Shown here: positions 32,828 through 41,609 of the stretch, in pieces
Numbering within the stretch: position 1 is the stretch's first letter
Layout of the letters: every line of letters begins with the position of its first letter
DNA from: Hydrogenophaga palleronii_A
Lineage (GTDB): Bacteria; Pseudomonadota; Gammaproteobacteria; Burkholderiales; Burkholderiaceae_C
DNA: 64,000 bases
Reading direction: 5' to 3'
Assembly (NCBI RefSeq): GCF_031457455.1
Contig: NZ_JAVDWU010000001.1
Location: forward strand, 744,001 to 808,000
Translations under genes and position numbers: made by a program
Notes under the pieces: model-generated
What the model saw: only the letters and a program-made list of their open reading frames with translations
Told to the model about the DNA's origin: nothing
Database searches by the model: none

Positions 32828-35257
32828 ATGTCCGGACACACCCCTTTGCCCAACTCACCGATTGATCTGCCATTGCTGCCGCTGCGCGATGTCGTGGTCT
32901 TCCCGCACATGGTCATTCCACTCTTTGTAGGAAGACCCAAGAGCATCAAGGCACTGGAATCGGCCATGGAAGCCGAGCGCCGGATCATGCTGGTGGCTCA
33001 GAAAGCAGCCGCGAAGGATGAGCCTTCGACCGAAGACATGTTCGAGATGGGCTGCGTGGCCACCATCTTGCAGATGCTCAAACTGCCCGACGGCACTGTG
33101 AAAGTGCTGGTCGAAGGGCTGCAACGTGCCAAGGTGCTAGACATCCGTGACGGTGAAAGTCACTTCGTGGCCAGCGTGGCGCCGGTGGATCCTCAGGTTG
33201 AGCGCGCCGAATCGCAGTCGAACGAGCTCGAAGCACTGCGTCGCGCCGTGATGCAGCAGTTTGACCAGTACGTGAAGCTGAACAAAAAGATTCCGTCCGA
33301 GATTCTCACGTCGATTTCCAGCATTGACGATCCCGGTCGACTGGCCGACACCATTGCTGCGCACCTGCCGCTGAAGCTGGAGTCGAAGCAGGTGGTGCTC
33401 GATCTGGATCCGGTCAACAAACGGTTGGAGAACCTCTTCGAGCAGCTGGAGCGCGAGGTTGACATCCTCAACGTTGATAAGAAGATCCGTGGTCGGGTCA
33501 AGCGGCAGATGGAAAAAAACCAGCGCGACTTCTATCTGAACGAGCAGGTCAAGGCCATCCAGAAGGAATTGGGTGAAGGCGAAGAGGGCGCCGACATCGA
33601 AGAGATCGAAAAGAAGATCAAGGCTGCCAAGATGCCCGCCGAGGCACGCAAAAAGGCCGACGCCGAGTTCAAGAAGCTCAAGCTCATGTCACCCATGTCG
33701 GCCGAGGCCACGGTGGTGCGCAACTACATTGATGCGCTGGTGGGGTTGCCATGGAGCAAGAAGACCAAGATCAAGCACGATCTCGCGCACGCCGAGGCCG
33801 TCTTGAACGAAGATCACTACGGCCTTGAAAAAGTCAAGGACCGGATCCTTGAATACCTTGCAGTGCAACAGCGCGTGGACAAGGTGAAAGCCCCCATCCT
33901 TTGCCTTGTAGGACCGCCCGGTGTGGGCAAGACCTCTCTGGGTCAGTCGGTTGCCAAAGCCACCGGTCGCAAGTATGTGCGCATGGCCTTGGGTGGCATG
34001 CGCGACGAGGCCGAGATTCGCGGGCACCGTCGAACCTACATTGGTGCCATGCCTGGCAAAGTGCTGCAAAGCCTTGGCAAAGTGGGCACGCGCAACCCCT
34101 TGTTCCTGTTGGACGAAATTGACAAGCTCGGCACGGACTTCCGGGGTGACCCCTCCAGCGCGCTGTTGGAAGTGCTCGACCCAGAGCAGAACCACACTTT
34201 TGCTGACCATTACGTCGAGGTCGACTTTGACCTTTCGGACGTGATGTTCGTCGCTACCTCCAACTCCATGAACATCCCGCCTGCGCTGCTGGATCGCATG
34301 GAAGTGATTCGCTTGTCCGGCTACACCGAAGACGAGAAGATCAACATTGCCATTCGCTACCTGCTGCCCAAACAGCTCAAGAACAATGGCATTCGAGAAG
34401 GTGAAATGGAGATTCGCGAAGACGCGGTGCGCGACATTGTTCGTTACTACACGCGCGAAGCCGGCGTGCGCTCTCTTGAGCGCGAACTCTCCAAGATCTG
34501 CCGCAAAGTGGTCAAGGGCTTGCTGCTGAAGAAGTACACACCCACCGTGGTCGTGGATGCCGAGAACCTCAACGAGTTTCTGGGTGTGCGCAAGTTCAAC
34601 TATGGCCGCGCAGAGGTTCAGAATCAGGTGGGTCAGGTGGTCGGTCTGGCTTGGACAGAGGTCGGTGGCGATCTGTTGACCATTGAAGTCGCGATCATGC
34701 CGGGCAAAGGCGTGATCACCCGCACGGGATCGCTGGGCGATGTGATGAAGGAGTCGGTGGAAGCTGCTCGCACGGTGGTGAGAAGCCGCGCACGGGCGCT
34801 TGGCATCAAGGATGAGCAGTTCGACAAACGCGACATCCACATTCATGTACCCGACGGTGCAACACCCAAGGATGGTCCCAGCGCAGGCGCCGCCATGACC
34901 ACCGCCCTGGTGTCATCGTTGACAGGCATCCCCGTGAGGGCTGATGTGGCCATGACGGGCGAGATCACGCTGCGAGGGGAGGTGACCGGTATTGGTGGCT
35001 TGAAGGAAAAGCTGCTTGCCGCACTGCGTGGCGGGATCAAGACGGTGATCATTCCGGAGGAGAACGTCAAGGATCTGGCGGAGATTCCTGAAAACGTGAA
35101 GCAGGGTCTTGAAATCGTCCCCGTCAAGTGGATTGACAAGGTGCTGGCAGTGGCGCTCGAGCGCCAGCCCGTCGCCTTGACGGATGAAGAGGTTGCCGCT
35201 CAAGTGGCTGCCTCCGTGGGCCGTCCCGCGCCTTCGCCTGACGCAGTGAAACACTGA
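32828..35257 (+). CDS. lon: ATP-dependent protease Lon
   Basis: 809 residues. N-terminal substrate-binding domain (LPLLPLRDVVVFPHMVIPLF), AAA+ domain with Walker A GPPGVGKT near residue 360, and a C-terminal protease domain with the catalytic Ser in DGPSAGAAM (about 681) and Lys in GGLKEKLLAA (about 724). I start at the ATG at 32828; an in-frame TTG at 32780 is actually the -35 of the heat-shock promoter and cannot be translated from that transcript. It degrades misfolded and regulatory proteins in the cytosol. Confidence 0.97.
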   Translation: MSGHTPLPNSPIDLPLLPLRDVVVFPHMVIPLFVGRPKSIKALESAMEAERRIMLVAQKAAAKDEPSTEDMFEMGCVATILQMLKLPDGTVKVLVEGLQRAKVLDIRDGESHFVASVAPVDPQVERAESQSNELEALRRAVMQQFDQYVKLNKKIPSEILTSISSIDDPGRLADTIAAHLPLKLESKQVVLDLDPVNKRLENLFEQLEREVDILNVDKKIRGRVKRQMEKNQRDFYLNEQVKAIQKELGEGEEGADIEEIEKKIKAAKMPAEARKKADAEFKKLKLMSPMSAEATVVRNYIDALVGLPWSKKTKIKHDLAHAEAVLNEDHYGLEKVKDRILEYLAVQQRVDKVKAPILCLVGPPGVGKTSLGQSVAKATGRKYVRMALGGMRDEAEIRGHRRTYIGAMPGKVLQSLGKVGTRNPLFLLDEIDKLGTDFRGDPSSALLEVLDPEQNHTFADHYVEVDFDLSDVMFVATSNSMNIPPALLDRMEVIRLSGYTEDEKINIAIRYLLPKQLKNNGIREGEMEIREDAVRDIVRYYTREAGVRSLERELSKICRKVVKGLLLKKYTPTVVVDAENLNEFLGVRKFNYGRAEVQNQVGQVVGLAWTEVGGDLLTIEVAIMPGKGVITRTGSLGDVMKESVEAARTVVRSRARALGIKDEQFDKRDIHIHVPDGATPKDGPSAGAAMTTALVSSLTGIPVRADVAMTGEITLRGEVTGIGGLKEKLLAALRGGIKTVIIPEENVKDLAEIPENVKQGLEIVPVKWIDKVLAVALERQPVALTDEEVAAQVAASVGRPAPSPDAVKH

Positions 35258-35277
35258 CTCAAAAAATGTAGAGGGTC

Positions 35278-35307
35278 TTGAAAAGGGCTCGATTTCTACG
35301 CTATAAT
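35278..35307 (+). promoter_or_regulatory. Sigma-70 promoter of tRNA-Gly
   Basis: TTGAAA (35278-35283), 18-base spacer, perfect TATAAT (35302-35307). The start near 35314 gives a leader of about 30 bases before the tRNA. No clear lon terminator was seen between 35258 and this promoter. Confidence 0.8.
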
Positions 35308-35344
35308 TTCAGCTTCAGACAAGCACAGCAATGTTCTGAAAAAT

Positions 35345-35420
35345 GCGGGAATAGCTCAGTTGGTAGAGCGCAACCTTGCCAAGGTTGAGGTCGCGAGTTC
35401 GAATCTCGTTTCCCGCTCCA
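35345..35420 (+). tRNA. tRNA-Gly(GCC)
   Basis: 76 bases with encoded CCA. Acceptor GCGGGAA pairs with TTCCCGC; anticodon arm AACCTTGCCAAGGTT gives GCC; T loop GTTCGAA. First of three tRNA genes after lon. Confidence 0.96.
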
Positions 35421-35427
35421 GATTCAA

Positions 35428-35453
35428 AAAGGGAAGCATTGCTTCCCTTTTTT
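35428..35453 (+). terminator. Intrinsic terminator after tRNA-Gly
   Basis: AAAAGGGAAGC, loop ATT, GCTTCCCTTTT followed by T. It lies eight bases after the tRNA end and before tRNA-Cys. Confidence 0.85.
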
Positions 35454-35495
35454 GTCGGTTTGTTGGAACGTCTGACCTGCACGTTTCCAGTCTGT

Positions 35496-35569
35496 GGCGC
35501 GATAGCAAAGCGGTTATGCAACGGATTGCAAATCCGTCTAGCCCGGTTCGACTCCGGGTCGCGCCTCCA
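35496..35569 (+). tRNA. tRNA-Cys(GCA)
   Basis: 74 bases with encoded CCA. Acceptor GGCGCGA pairs with TCGCGCC; anticodon arm CGGATTGCAAATCCG gives GCA. It follows a terminator, so it either has its own weak promoter or depends on readthrough. Confidence 0.95.
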
Positions 35570-35579
35570 GTCCTCCATG

Positions 35580-35612
35580 CCTCGCCAACCTAGGTTGTCG
35601 AGGTTTTTTTTT
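35580..35612 (+). terminator. Intrinsic terminator after tRNA-Cys
   Basis: CCTCGCCAACC / GGTTGTCGAGG hairpin with one mismatch around a short CTA centre, then nine T. It lies ten bases after tRNA-Cys. Confidence 0.85.
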
Positions 35613-35676
35613 GCGGTTCGCTCGGCAGGGCACGTGGGCAGGTCAGGCCCGACCAACCTGAGACAATACATGGCGT

Positions 35677-35765
35677 GCCTCGATGGTGAAATTGGTAGAC
35701 ACAGCGGACTTAAAATCCGCCGCCTTTAATCGGGCGTACCGGTTCGATTCCGGTTCGAGGCACCA
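35677..35765 (+). tRNA. tRNA-Leu(UAA)
   Basis: 89 bases with encoded CCA. Acceptor GCCTCGA pairs with TCGAGGC; anticodon loop CTTAAAA gives UAA; long variable arm. It reads UUR leucine codons. It lies 43 bases before the next protein gene. Confidence 0.96.
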
Positions 35766-35807
35766 GTCCCTAGGATTTTTCCGGAATCGCCGGTACAGTG
35801 AGTTTCC

Positions 35808-36431
35808 ATGACCCGTTACAACGCCCCCTTTGAGATACATGTGCATGGGGATGTACCCCTGCGCGAGGACGTCGTGTATGCCCAGATACAGGACGCGCTC
35901 AAACCCTTATGGCAGTACGCGGGGGCGCGCTCGCTCGCTGCCGCCGCTGAAAGTGCCTACGAGGATGAGCCAGGCATCCGGTTCGATGCTGCCACCCACG
36001 TACTCCAGATGTGCTGGACGGTACCGGGTGGTGAAGAGTTTCGACAGGTGATCGAAGAGACCTGCATGGCGCTCAATGACATTGCAGCTGCAGGTGCGCC
36101 GCTTGAAGTGTCTTTTTACGATACGGAGTACGACGAGGAAGACGACGCGGCCGAAGAAGAGGCGCGGGACGATTTCATGATGTGTTTTGTCGGCCCCACG
36201 CCGGCGGCCATCATGCAAGTGCAGCGCGATCTCCTGGTGCAAGACGTGATCCATGTGATGGAGCGCCACTTTGACTCTGCGGAGCTTGGCGAGGTTGTTG
36301 CTGCCGTCGACAAACTGTTCACACAGCGGTTTGATGCGTTGGTCAACTCCATGCAGCTCGGCAAACCACCGCGTGGCCATGGCGGGTCCTCTGGTCACGG
36401 CGGACCCCGCAAGCCAAGGCACTTGCATTGA
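35808..36431 (+). CDS. Conserved acidic protein of unknown function (DUF6806-like)
   Basis: 207 residues with no recognisable catalytic motif. The first half begins MTRYNAPFEIHVHGDVPLRE and carries PLWQYAGARSLAAAAESAYE. A strongly acidic stretch of Asp/Glu near residues 105-120 is followed by FVGPTPAAIMQVQRDLLVQD and a Gly/His/Arg-rich tail (RGHGGSSGHGG). No signal peptide or membrane helix, so probably cytosolic. I recall similar proteins in Comamonadaceae under DUF6806, but this is from memory. Neighbours: tRNA-Leu upstream, murI convergent. Confidence 0.8.
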   Translation: MTRYNAPFEIHVHGDVPLREDVVYAQIQDALKPLWQYAGARSLAAAAESAYEDEPGIRFDAATHVLQMCWTVPGGEEFRQVIEETCMALNDIAAAGAPLEVSFYDTEYDEEDDAAEEEARDDFMMCFVGPTPAAIMQVQRDLLVQDVIHVMERHFDSAELGEVVAAVDKLFTQRFDALVNSMQLGKPPRGHGGSSGHGGPRKPRHLH

Positions 36432-36547
36432 ACACGGTGGTTTTTTTCCTGGCTCAAGCACCCAACGAGTGGCCCTTTCTGACCACGGTTGTGCCCGGCT
36501 ACTGCACCAAACTGGTGGATTGTTGATCGGGAGTGAGAGGCCGGCCT

Positions 36548-37369
36548 TCAGATTGGTATCTGGCGGGTCGCCCTCTGATGCAAGCCAGGTAGCCAACGCT
36601 CACAAGTTTCTTTCAAGGCCGCGATGCTTCCCGTGGCACAGAGTGAAACGCAGCCATGCTGAGCCGTGGCCTGAGCCGTATGAGCATCACCGAGCAGGCT
36701 TGCGGTTCTTCTTGCAATCGGCGTTGCGTTATCGATCAGATGCACGCTCGGTCCGCAGAGCTGTTTCAGCGTTTCGATGGCAAAGGGGTAGTGCGTGCAT
36801 CCAAGCACCAGACTGTCCAGGCTTTTTTGCACAGGAACCTGATTCATCAAGGCCGTGACGAATCGTCTGCAAAGAAGCTCGATTGCCGTTTTGTCATCCT
36901 GCTCGATCGCATCTGCCAGTCCTGGGCAGGGCTGGCAAAAGAATGTCAAGCCTGATCCAGCTGCGGAGGTCTCCACCTTGTTTCGCAGTGTGGCAAAACG
37001 GCTGCTTGCCAGCGTGCCACTCGTGGCCAGTACGCCAATGCACCCTGTGAGTGAGGTCTGGGCGGCGGTTTTCAGGGCCGGCTCCACGCCGACGATGGGC
37101 AGAGCCGGGAACATGTCACGCAGGCTGTCGATCGCATGAGCCGTGGCTGTGTTGCAAGCCACGACGAGTGCATCGAGCGGGTGTTCCTGGGTCAGCCATG
37201 CCGTGATGCGCAGGGACCTCTCGATGACTTCCTGATTGCTGCGGCCCCCGTAAGGTGCAAAGGCGCTGTCGGAGAGATAGATCCAGTGCGTGTGGGGTAC
37301 CTCGCGCTGCAAAGCACGCAGCACGCTCAAGCCGCCCACGCCGCTGTCGAAGACCCCGACGGTTCTCAA
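36548..37369 (-). CDS. murI: Glutamate racemase
   Basis: 273 residues. Makes D-glutamate for peptidoglycan. Both catalytic cysteines are seen: VVACNTATAHAI near residue 70 and LGCTHYPFAIETL near residue 180; the N-terminal TVGVFDSGVGGLSVLRAL is standard. The likely start is TTG at 37369, which overlaps the fumarase stop as TTGA; a longer frame would extend into the fumarase gene with non-homologous sequence. The overlap implies translational coupling to fumarase. Confidence 0.92.
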   Translation of the reverse strand: MRTVGVFDSGVGGLSVLRALQREVPHTHWIYLSDSAFAPYGGRSNQEVIERSLRITAWLTQEHPLDALVVACNTATAHAIDSLRDMFPALPIVGVEPALKTAAQTSLTGCIGVLATSGTLASSRFATLRNKVETSAAGSGLTFFCQPCPGLADAIEQDDKTAIELLCRRFVTALMNQVPVQKSLDSLVLGCTHYPFAIETLKQLCGPSVHLIDNATPIARRTASLLGDAHTAQATAQHGCVSLCATGSIAALKETCERWLPGLHQRATRQIPI

Positions 37370-38919
37370 GCGCTGGTGACGCCAATGCCCTTGAACTCGC
37401 CGCTGGCGATGCGCTTCTGCCATTCGGCAGGACCGGTGATGTGGGCGCTGGTGCCGCCCGAATCCACTGCTACGGTCACAGGCATGTCGATCACGTCAAA
37501 TTCGTAGATGGCTTCCATGCCGAGGTCTTCGAACCCCACCACCTTGGCGTGTTTGATGGCCTTGGAGACGAGGTAGGCTGCACCACCGACCGCCATGAGG
37601 TATGCACTCTTGTGCTGTTTGATGGATTCGATGGCGACAGGGCCACGTTCGGCTTTGCCAATCATGGCGATCAACCCGGTTTGCTCCAGCATCATGTCGG
37701 TGAACTTGTCCATGCGCGTGGCGGTGGTGGGGCCTGCGGGACCAACGGCCTCGTCGCGGATGGGGTCCACCGGGCCGACGTAGTAGATGACCCGGTTGGT
37801 GAAGTCCACAGGCAATTTTTCGCCTTTGGCGAGTATGTCCTGGATGCGCTTGTGCGCGGCGTCCCGGCCGGTGAGCATCTTGCCATTGAGCAGCAGGGTC
37901 TGGCCCGGTTTCCAACTGGCCACCTGTTCCTTGGTGAGCGTGTTCAGGTCGACGCGCTGGCTCTTTTCGGTATCCGGCGTCCAGTTGACGTTGGGCCAGA
38001 GGTCCAGACTGGGCGGATCCAGGTAGACCGGGCCGCTGCCATCAAGCACAAAGTGCGCGTGTCGCGTGGCCGCGCAGTTGGGGATCATGGCCACCGGCTT
38101 GCTGGCCGCATGGGTGGGGTACATCTTGATCTTGATGTCGAGCACGGTGGTCAGGCCACCCAGGCCCTGGGCGCCAATGCCCAGCGCGTTGACCTTGTCG
38201 AACAGTTCCAGGCGAAGTTCTTCGACCTGGCTCAGCTTTTCGCCCTTGGCTGCCTTGGCTTGAAGTTCGTACATGTCGATGTCGTCCATCAGGCTCTCCT
38301 TGGCCAGCAGCACCGCTTTTTCGGCTGTGCCACCGATGCCGATGCCGAGCATGCCTGGCGGGCACCAGCCAGCGCCCATGGTCGGCACGGTCTTGAGCAC
38401 CCAGTCGACCAGGGAATCGCTGGGATTCATCATGATCATTTTCGACTTGTTCTCGGAACCACCGCCTTTGGCAGCCACCGTGATGTCCACGGTGTTGCCT
38501 GGGACGATTTCCGTGAAGATGACGGCAGGCGTGTTGTCCCGGGTGTTCTTTCGCGCAAAGTGAGGGTCGGCCACCACGCTGGCACGCAGCGTGTTGTCGG
38601 GGTGGTTGTAGCCGCGGCGCACGCCTTCGTTGATGGCGTCTTCAAGGCCACCTGTGAAACCTTCCCAGCGAACATCCATGCCGACCTTGATGAACACGTT
38701 GACGATGCCGGTGTCCTGACAGATCGGCCGCTGTCCGGTGGCGCTCATCTTGCTGTTGGTCAGTATCTGGGCAATGGCGTCTTTGGCGGCCGGGCTTTGC
38801 TCGCGCTCGTAGGCGCGTGCCAGGTGGGCGATGTAGTCGGCCGGGTGGTAATAGCTGATGTACTGCAGTGCGGCGGCAACGGATTCGATGAGGTCGTTCT
38901 GACGGATGCTCGTGGTCAT
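37366..38919 (-). CDS. Class I (iron-sulfur) fumarate hydratase
   Basis: 517 residues from the ATG at 38919. Oxygen-sensitive [4Fe-4S] fumarase of the FumA/FumB class, converting fumarate and malate. Candidate cluster cysteines are in ICQDTGIVNVF, GAGWCPPGMLG and IPNCAATRHAHF. The C-terminal beta domain has DFTNRVIYYVGPVDP and VGPAGPTTATRMDKFTDMML. The gene is divergent from a class II fumarase gene across 127 bases and is followed by murI with a four-base overlap. Confidence 0.94.
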   Translation of the reverse strand: MTTSIRQNDLIESVAAALQYISYYHPADYIAHLARAYEREQSPAAKDAIAQILTNSKMSATGQRPICQDTGIVNVFIKVGMDVRWEGFTGGLEDAINEGVRRGYNHPDNTLRASVVADPHFARKNTRDNTPAVIFTEIVPGNTVDITVAAKGGGSENKSKMIMMNPSDSLVDWVLKTVPTMGAGWCPPGMLGIGIGGTAEKAVLLAKESLMDDIDMYELQAKAAKGEKLSQVEELRLELFDKVNALGIGAQGLGGLTTVLDIKIKMYPTHAASKPVAMIPNCAATRHAHFVLDGSGPVYLDPPSLDLWPNVNWTPDTEKSQRVDLNTLTKEQVASWKPGQTLLLNGKMLTGRDAAHKRIQDILAKGEKLPVDFTNRVIYYVGPVDPIRDEAVGPAGPTTATRMDKFTDMMLEQTGLIAMIGKAERGPVAIESIKQHKSAYLMAVGGAAYLVSKAIKHAKVVGFEDLGMEAIYEFDVIDMPVTVAVDSGGTSAHITGPAEWQKRIASGEFKGIGVTSA

Positions 38920-39046
38920 GGCTGTGGGGTGGTTGGAGTTTGCTGCAGGGGGTTGTTGTCGCGACAAGCCTGAGCAAGTCTGCTACGGTGGGCCAGGGTG
39001 TATTTTGACAGGTCGATCCAACCGCAGCTGACACAGGAGAGTGCAC

Positions 39047-40432
39047 ATGACACAACGCATGGAACATGACACCATGGGCGCGATCGAAGTGCCCGAAGAA
39101 TGCCTCTGGGGCGCACAGACCCAGCGGTCGCTTCACCATTTCGCCATCTCCACCGAGAAGATGCCGCCCGAACTGATCCATGCCCTGGCATTGATCAAAA
39201 AGGCCTGTGCCAGGGCCAACCATGAGATGGCCGGGCTGGCTCCTGACAAAGCGACAGCCATCGCAACGGCGGCTGACGAGGTCATCGCTGGCCAGCATGC
39301 CTCGGCTTTCCCACTGGCGATCTGGCAGACCGGATCAGGCACGCAGACCAACATGAACGTCAACGAAGTGCTGGCCAACCGCGCCAGCGAACTGCTGGGC
39401 GGTCCACGGGGCACTGGTCGCCTGGTGCACCCCAATGACGATGTCAATCGCAGCCAATCGTCGAACGATGTGTTTCCGACCGCCATGCATCTTGCGGCGG
39501 TGGAGGGCATTGGAAATCGGTTGCTGCCTGCGCTTGAACGCCTGCGGGCTGAACTCGATCGGAAGCGCGGGGCCTTTGACGACATCGTGAAGATCGGTCG
39601 CACGCATCTGCAGGACGCCACCCCTCTGACCTTGGGTCAGGAGATTTCAGGCTGGGTGACACAGCTCGCCCACGGGCAGCGCCGCATACGGGAGTCCTTG
39701 CCCCACTTATGTGAGCTGGCGTTGGGAGGCACGGCCGTGGGCACCGGGCTCAACGCTCCCTCCGGGTTTGGCGATGTGGTGGCGAAGCTGCTGGCGGATG
39801 AAACCGGCTTGCCGCTGGTCAGTGCACCGAACAAGTTTGAGGCGCTGGCCGCGTGTGATGCGCTGGTTCATGCCCACGGTGCGCTGAAAACGCTGGCCGC
39901 CAGCCTGATGAAGATTGCCAACGACGTGCGCTGGCTGGCCAGTGGTCCGCGCAGCGGATTGTGCGAGCTGGCAATTCCGGAGAACGAGCCCGGTTCGTCC
40001 ATCATGCCTGGCAAGGTCAATCCCACGCAGTGCGAGGCGCTGACCATGGCCTGCGTGCAGGTGCTGGGTAACGATGTCGCGATCGGTATCGCGGGCGCCT
40101 CAGGGAATTTTCAACTCAATGTCTATCGCCCTGTGTTGATCCACAATTTTCTCCAGAGCGTACGGCTGCTGGCAGATGGCATGGACAGTTTCGAACGACA
40201 CTGCGTCAAGGGAATCGAGCCCCAGCGGGCGCGGATTGCCGAGTTGGTGGAGCGGTCGCTGATGCTGGTGACGGCACTGAACCCCCACATCGGCTATGAC
40301 AGGGCAGCCGCGATCGCGAAGAAGGCGCACGCTGACGGCACAAGCCTGAAGGCCGCTGCTCTGGCTTTGGGCTATGTGAGCGCAGAGCAGTTCGACCAGT
40401 GGGTGGTGCCCGGGAACATGGTCGGGCGCTGA
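39047..40432 (+). CDS. fumC: Class II fumarate hydratase
   Basis: 461 residues from the ATG at 39047, with AGGAGA six bases upstream. Iron-free tetrameric enzyme of the aspartase/fumarase superfamily. Signature GSSIMPGKVNPTQCEA near residue 315; also QTGSGTQTNMNVNEV and HPNDDVNRSQSSNDVFPTAM for substrate binding. It duplicates the reaction of the divergent class I enzyme but resists oxidants and iron starvation, as FumC does in E. coli. Confidence 0.95.
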   Translation: MTQRMEHDTMGAIEVPEECLWGAQTQRSLHHFAISTEKMPPELIHALALIKKACARANHEMAGLAPDKATAIATAADEVIAGQHASAFPLAIWQTGSGTQTNMNVNEVLANRASELLGGPRGTGRLVHPNDDVNRSQSSNDVFPTAMHLAAVEGIGNRLLPALERLRAELDRKRGAFDDIVKIGRTHLQDATPLTLGQEISGWVTQLAHGQRRIRESLPHLCELALGGTAVGTGLNAPSGFGDVVAKLLADETGLPLVSAPNKFEALAACDALVHAHGALKTLAASLMKIANDVRWLASGPRSGLCELAIPENEPGSSIMPGKVNPTQCEALTMACVQVLGNDVAIGIAGASGNFQLNVYRPVLIHNFLQSVRLLADGMDSFERHCVKGIEPQRARIAELVERSLMLVTALNPHIGYDRAAAIAKKAHADGTSLKAAALALGYVSAEQFDQWVVPGNMVGR

Positions 40433-40439
40433 TCGGGGA

Positions 40440-41330
40440 TCAACCCGGAACGTTGCCCATCGGTGGGGGTGATGCTGGCGGCATGGCACCAGGAACTGAG
40501 GTGCGCAACAGGGTTTTGAGTTCCCCGATTTCCTGCCGCAGCGATTGGACCTCCGCGTGCAACTGGTGTTCGATCGAGTGACCCACCGTCTCCACCGCGC
40601 CGACCGTGGCCTGGTGTTCACTTTCCGTGAATGTCTGCATCGCGTTCACGATGATCGCGATGAACAGGTTGAGCATGGTGAAGGTGGCGAACAGGATGAA
40701 CGGAATGAAGAAGGCCCATGCGTACGGCGATTCTTCCATCACCGGGCGTGAAATCCCCATTGACCAGCTCTCGAGCGTCATGACCTGGAAAAGGGTGTAG
40801 AGGGAACGGCCCAGGTGCCCGAACCAGTCCGGGAACTGCTGACCAAACAGATGGGTGGCGATCACGGCGAACACGTAGAACACCAGCATCAGCACCATGG
40901 CGATCGAAGACAAGCCGGGAATGGCTGACAGGAGCGCTCCGACCACCCGGCGCATGGACGGCACGATGGTGAGCACCCTGAGCACGCGCAACACCCGCAG
41001 GGCCCGCAGGACCGCAAATGGGCCGCTGGCCGGGATAAGTGCGATCGCCACGACGGCAAAATCGAAAAGGCTCCAGGGGTCGCGGAAAAAAGCGCCGCGA
41101 TGGACATACAGACGCACTGCCAACTCCAGCACGAACACGGCAAGGATGACCTTGTCCACGGCCAGCAACCAAGGTCCTACCTCGGCCATCACGCTGGCTG
41201 ACGTCTCCAGCCCCATAAAGACCGCGTTGAGCACAATCAGCGCCAAGATGCCGTGTTGAATAATCGGCCGGGCCAGGAAAGCATGGCAGCGTTGGCGGAA
41301 ATCGAGGGATGGCAGGGTGTCTGTGGACAT
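40440..41330 (-). CDS. BacNav voltage-gated sodium channel, NavAb/NaChBac type
   Basis: 296 residues from the ATG at 41330. One six-helix domain: S1-S3 (about 27-100), S4 with Arg109, 112, 115 and 118 at every third position (VLRALRVLRVLRVL), an S4-S5 linker, and a pore with the selectivity filter TLESWSM at 185-191, identical to the filter of NavAb. S6 carries FTMLNLFIAIIVNAM, with the Asn of bacterial sodium channels. A C-terminal helix (HSIEHQLHAEVQSLRQEIGE) fits the tetramerisation coiled coil. Often annotated merely as 'ion transporter'. It converges with fumC, seven bases apart. Confidence 0.92.
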   Translation of the reverse strand: MSTDTLPSLDFRQRCHAFLARPIIQHGILALIVLNAVFMGLETSASVMAEVGPWLLAVDKVILAVFVLELAVRLYVHRGAFFRDPWSLFDFAVVAIALIPASGPFAVLRALRVLRVLRVLTIVPSMRRVVGALLSAIPGLSSIAMVLMLVFYVFAVIATHLFGQQFPDWFGHLGRSLYTLFQVMTLESWSMGISRPVMEESPYAWAFFIPFILFATFTMLNLFIAIIVNAMQTFTESEHQATVGAVETVGHSIEHQLHAEVQSLRQEIGELKTLLRTSVPGAMPPASPPPMGNVPG

Positions 41331-41609
41331 GGGAGCTGGTGGGTGGCCTGATCGGCGAAGCACGCATTTTAGGGATTTGACGGCGGTCTTCCGTCACCTG
41401 ACCGCACGGAGGCGCTTGCCCACAGGGGATTGTTTGGGATCACTTGGGCGCCGGCTCTCCGGCTTGGTCCGCGCATTGTTCCGGCGACGGGCAAGGGTGC
41501 TGATTCGAGCCGGATGGGTCCAATGGCGTATACCATGTAAGTGGCTCGTAAGAGCCTTTGCGCACAGTCGCTGGCGAACCTGAACCCACAACATTTAAGG
41601 AGACTGCCC

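Noticed and set aside
37255..38973. 572-codon plus-strand frame across the class I fumarase
   Set aside because: Antisense shadow of a well-supported gene; no recognisable domain.
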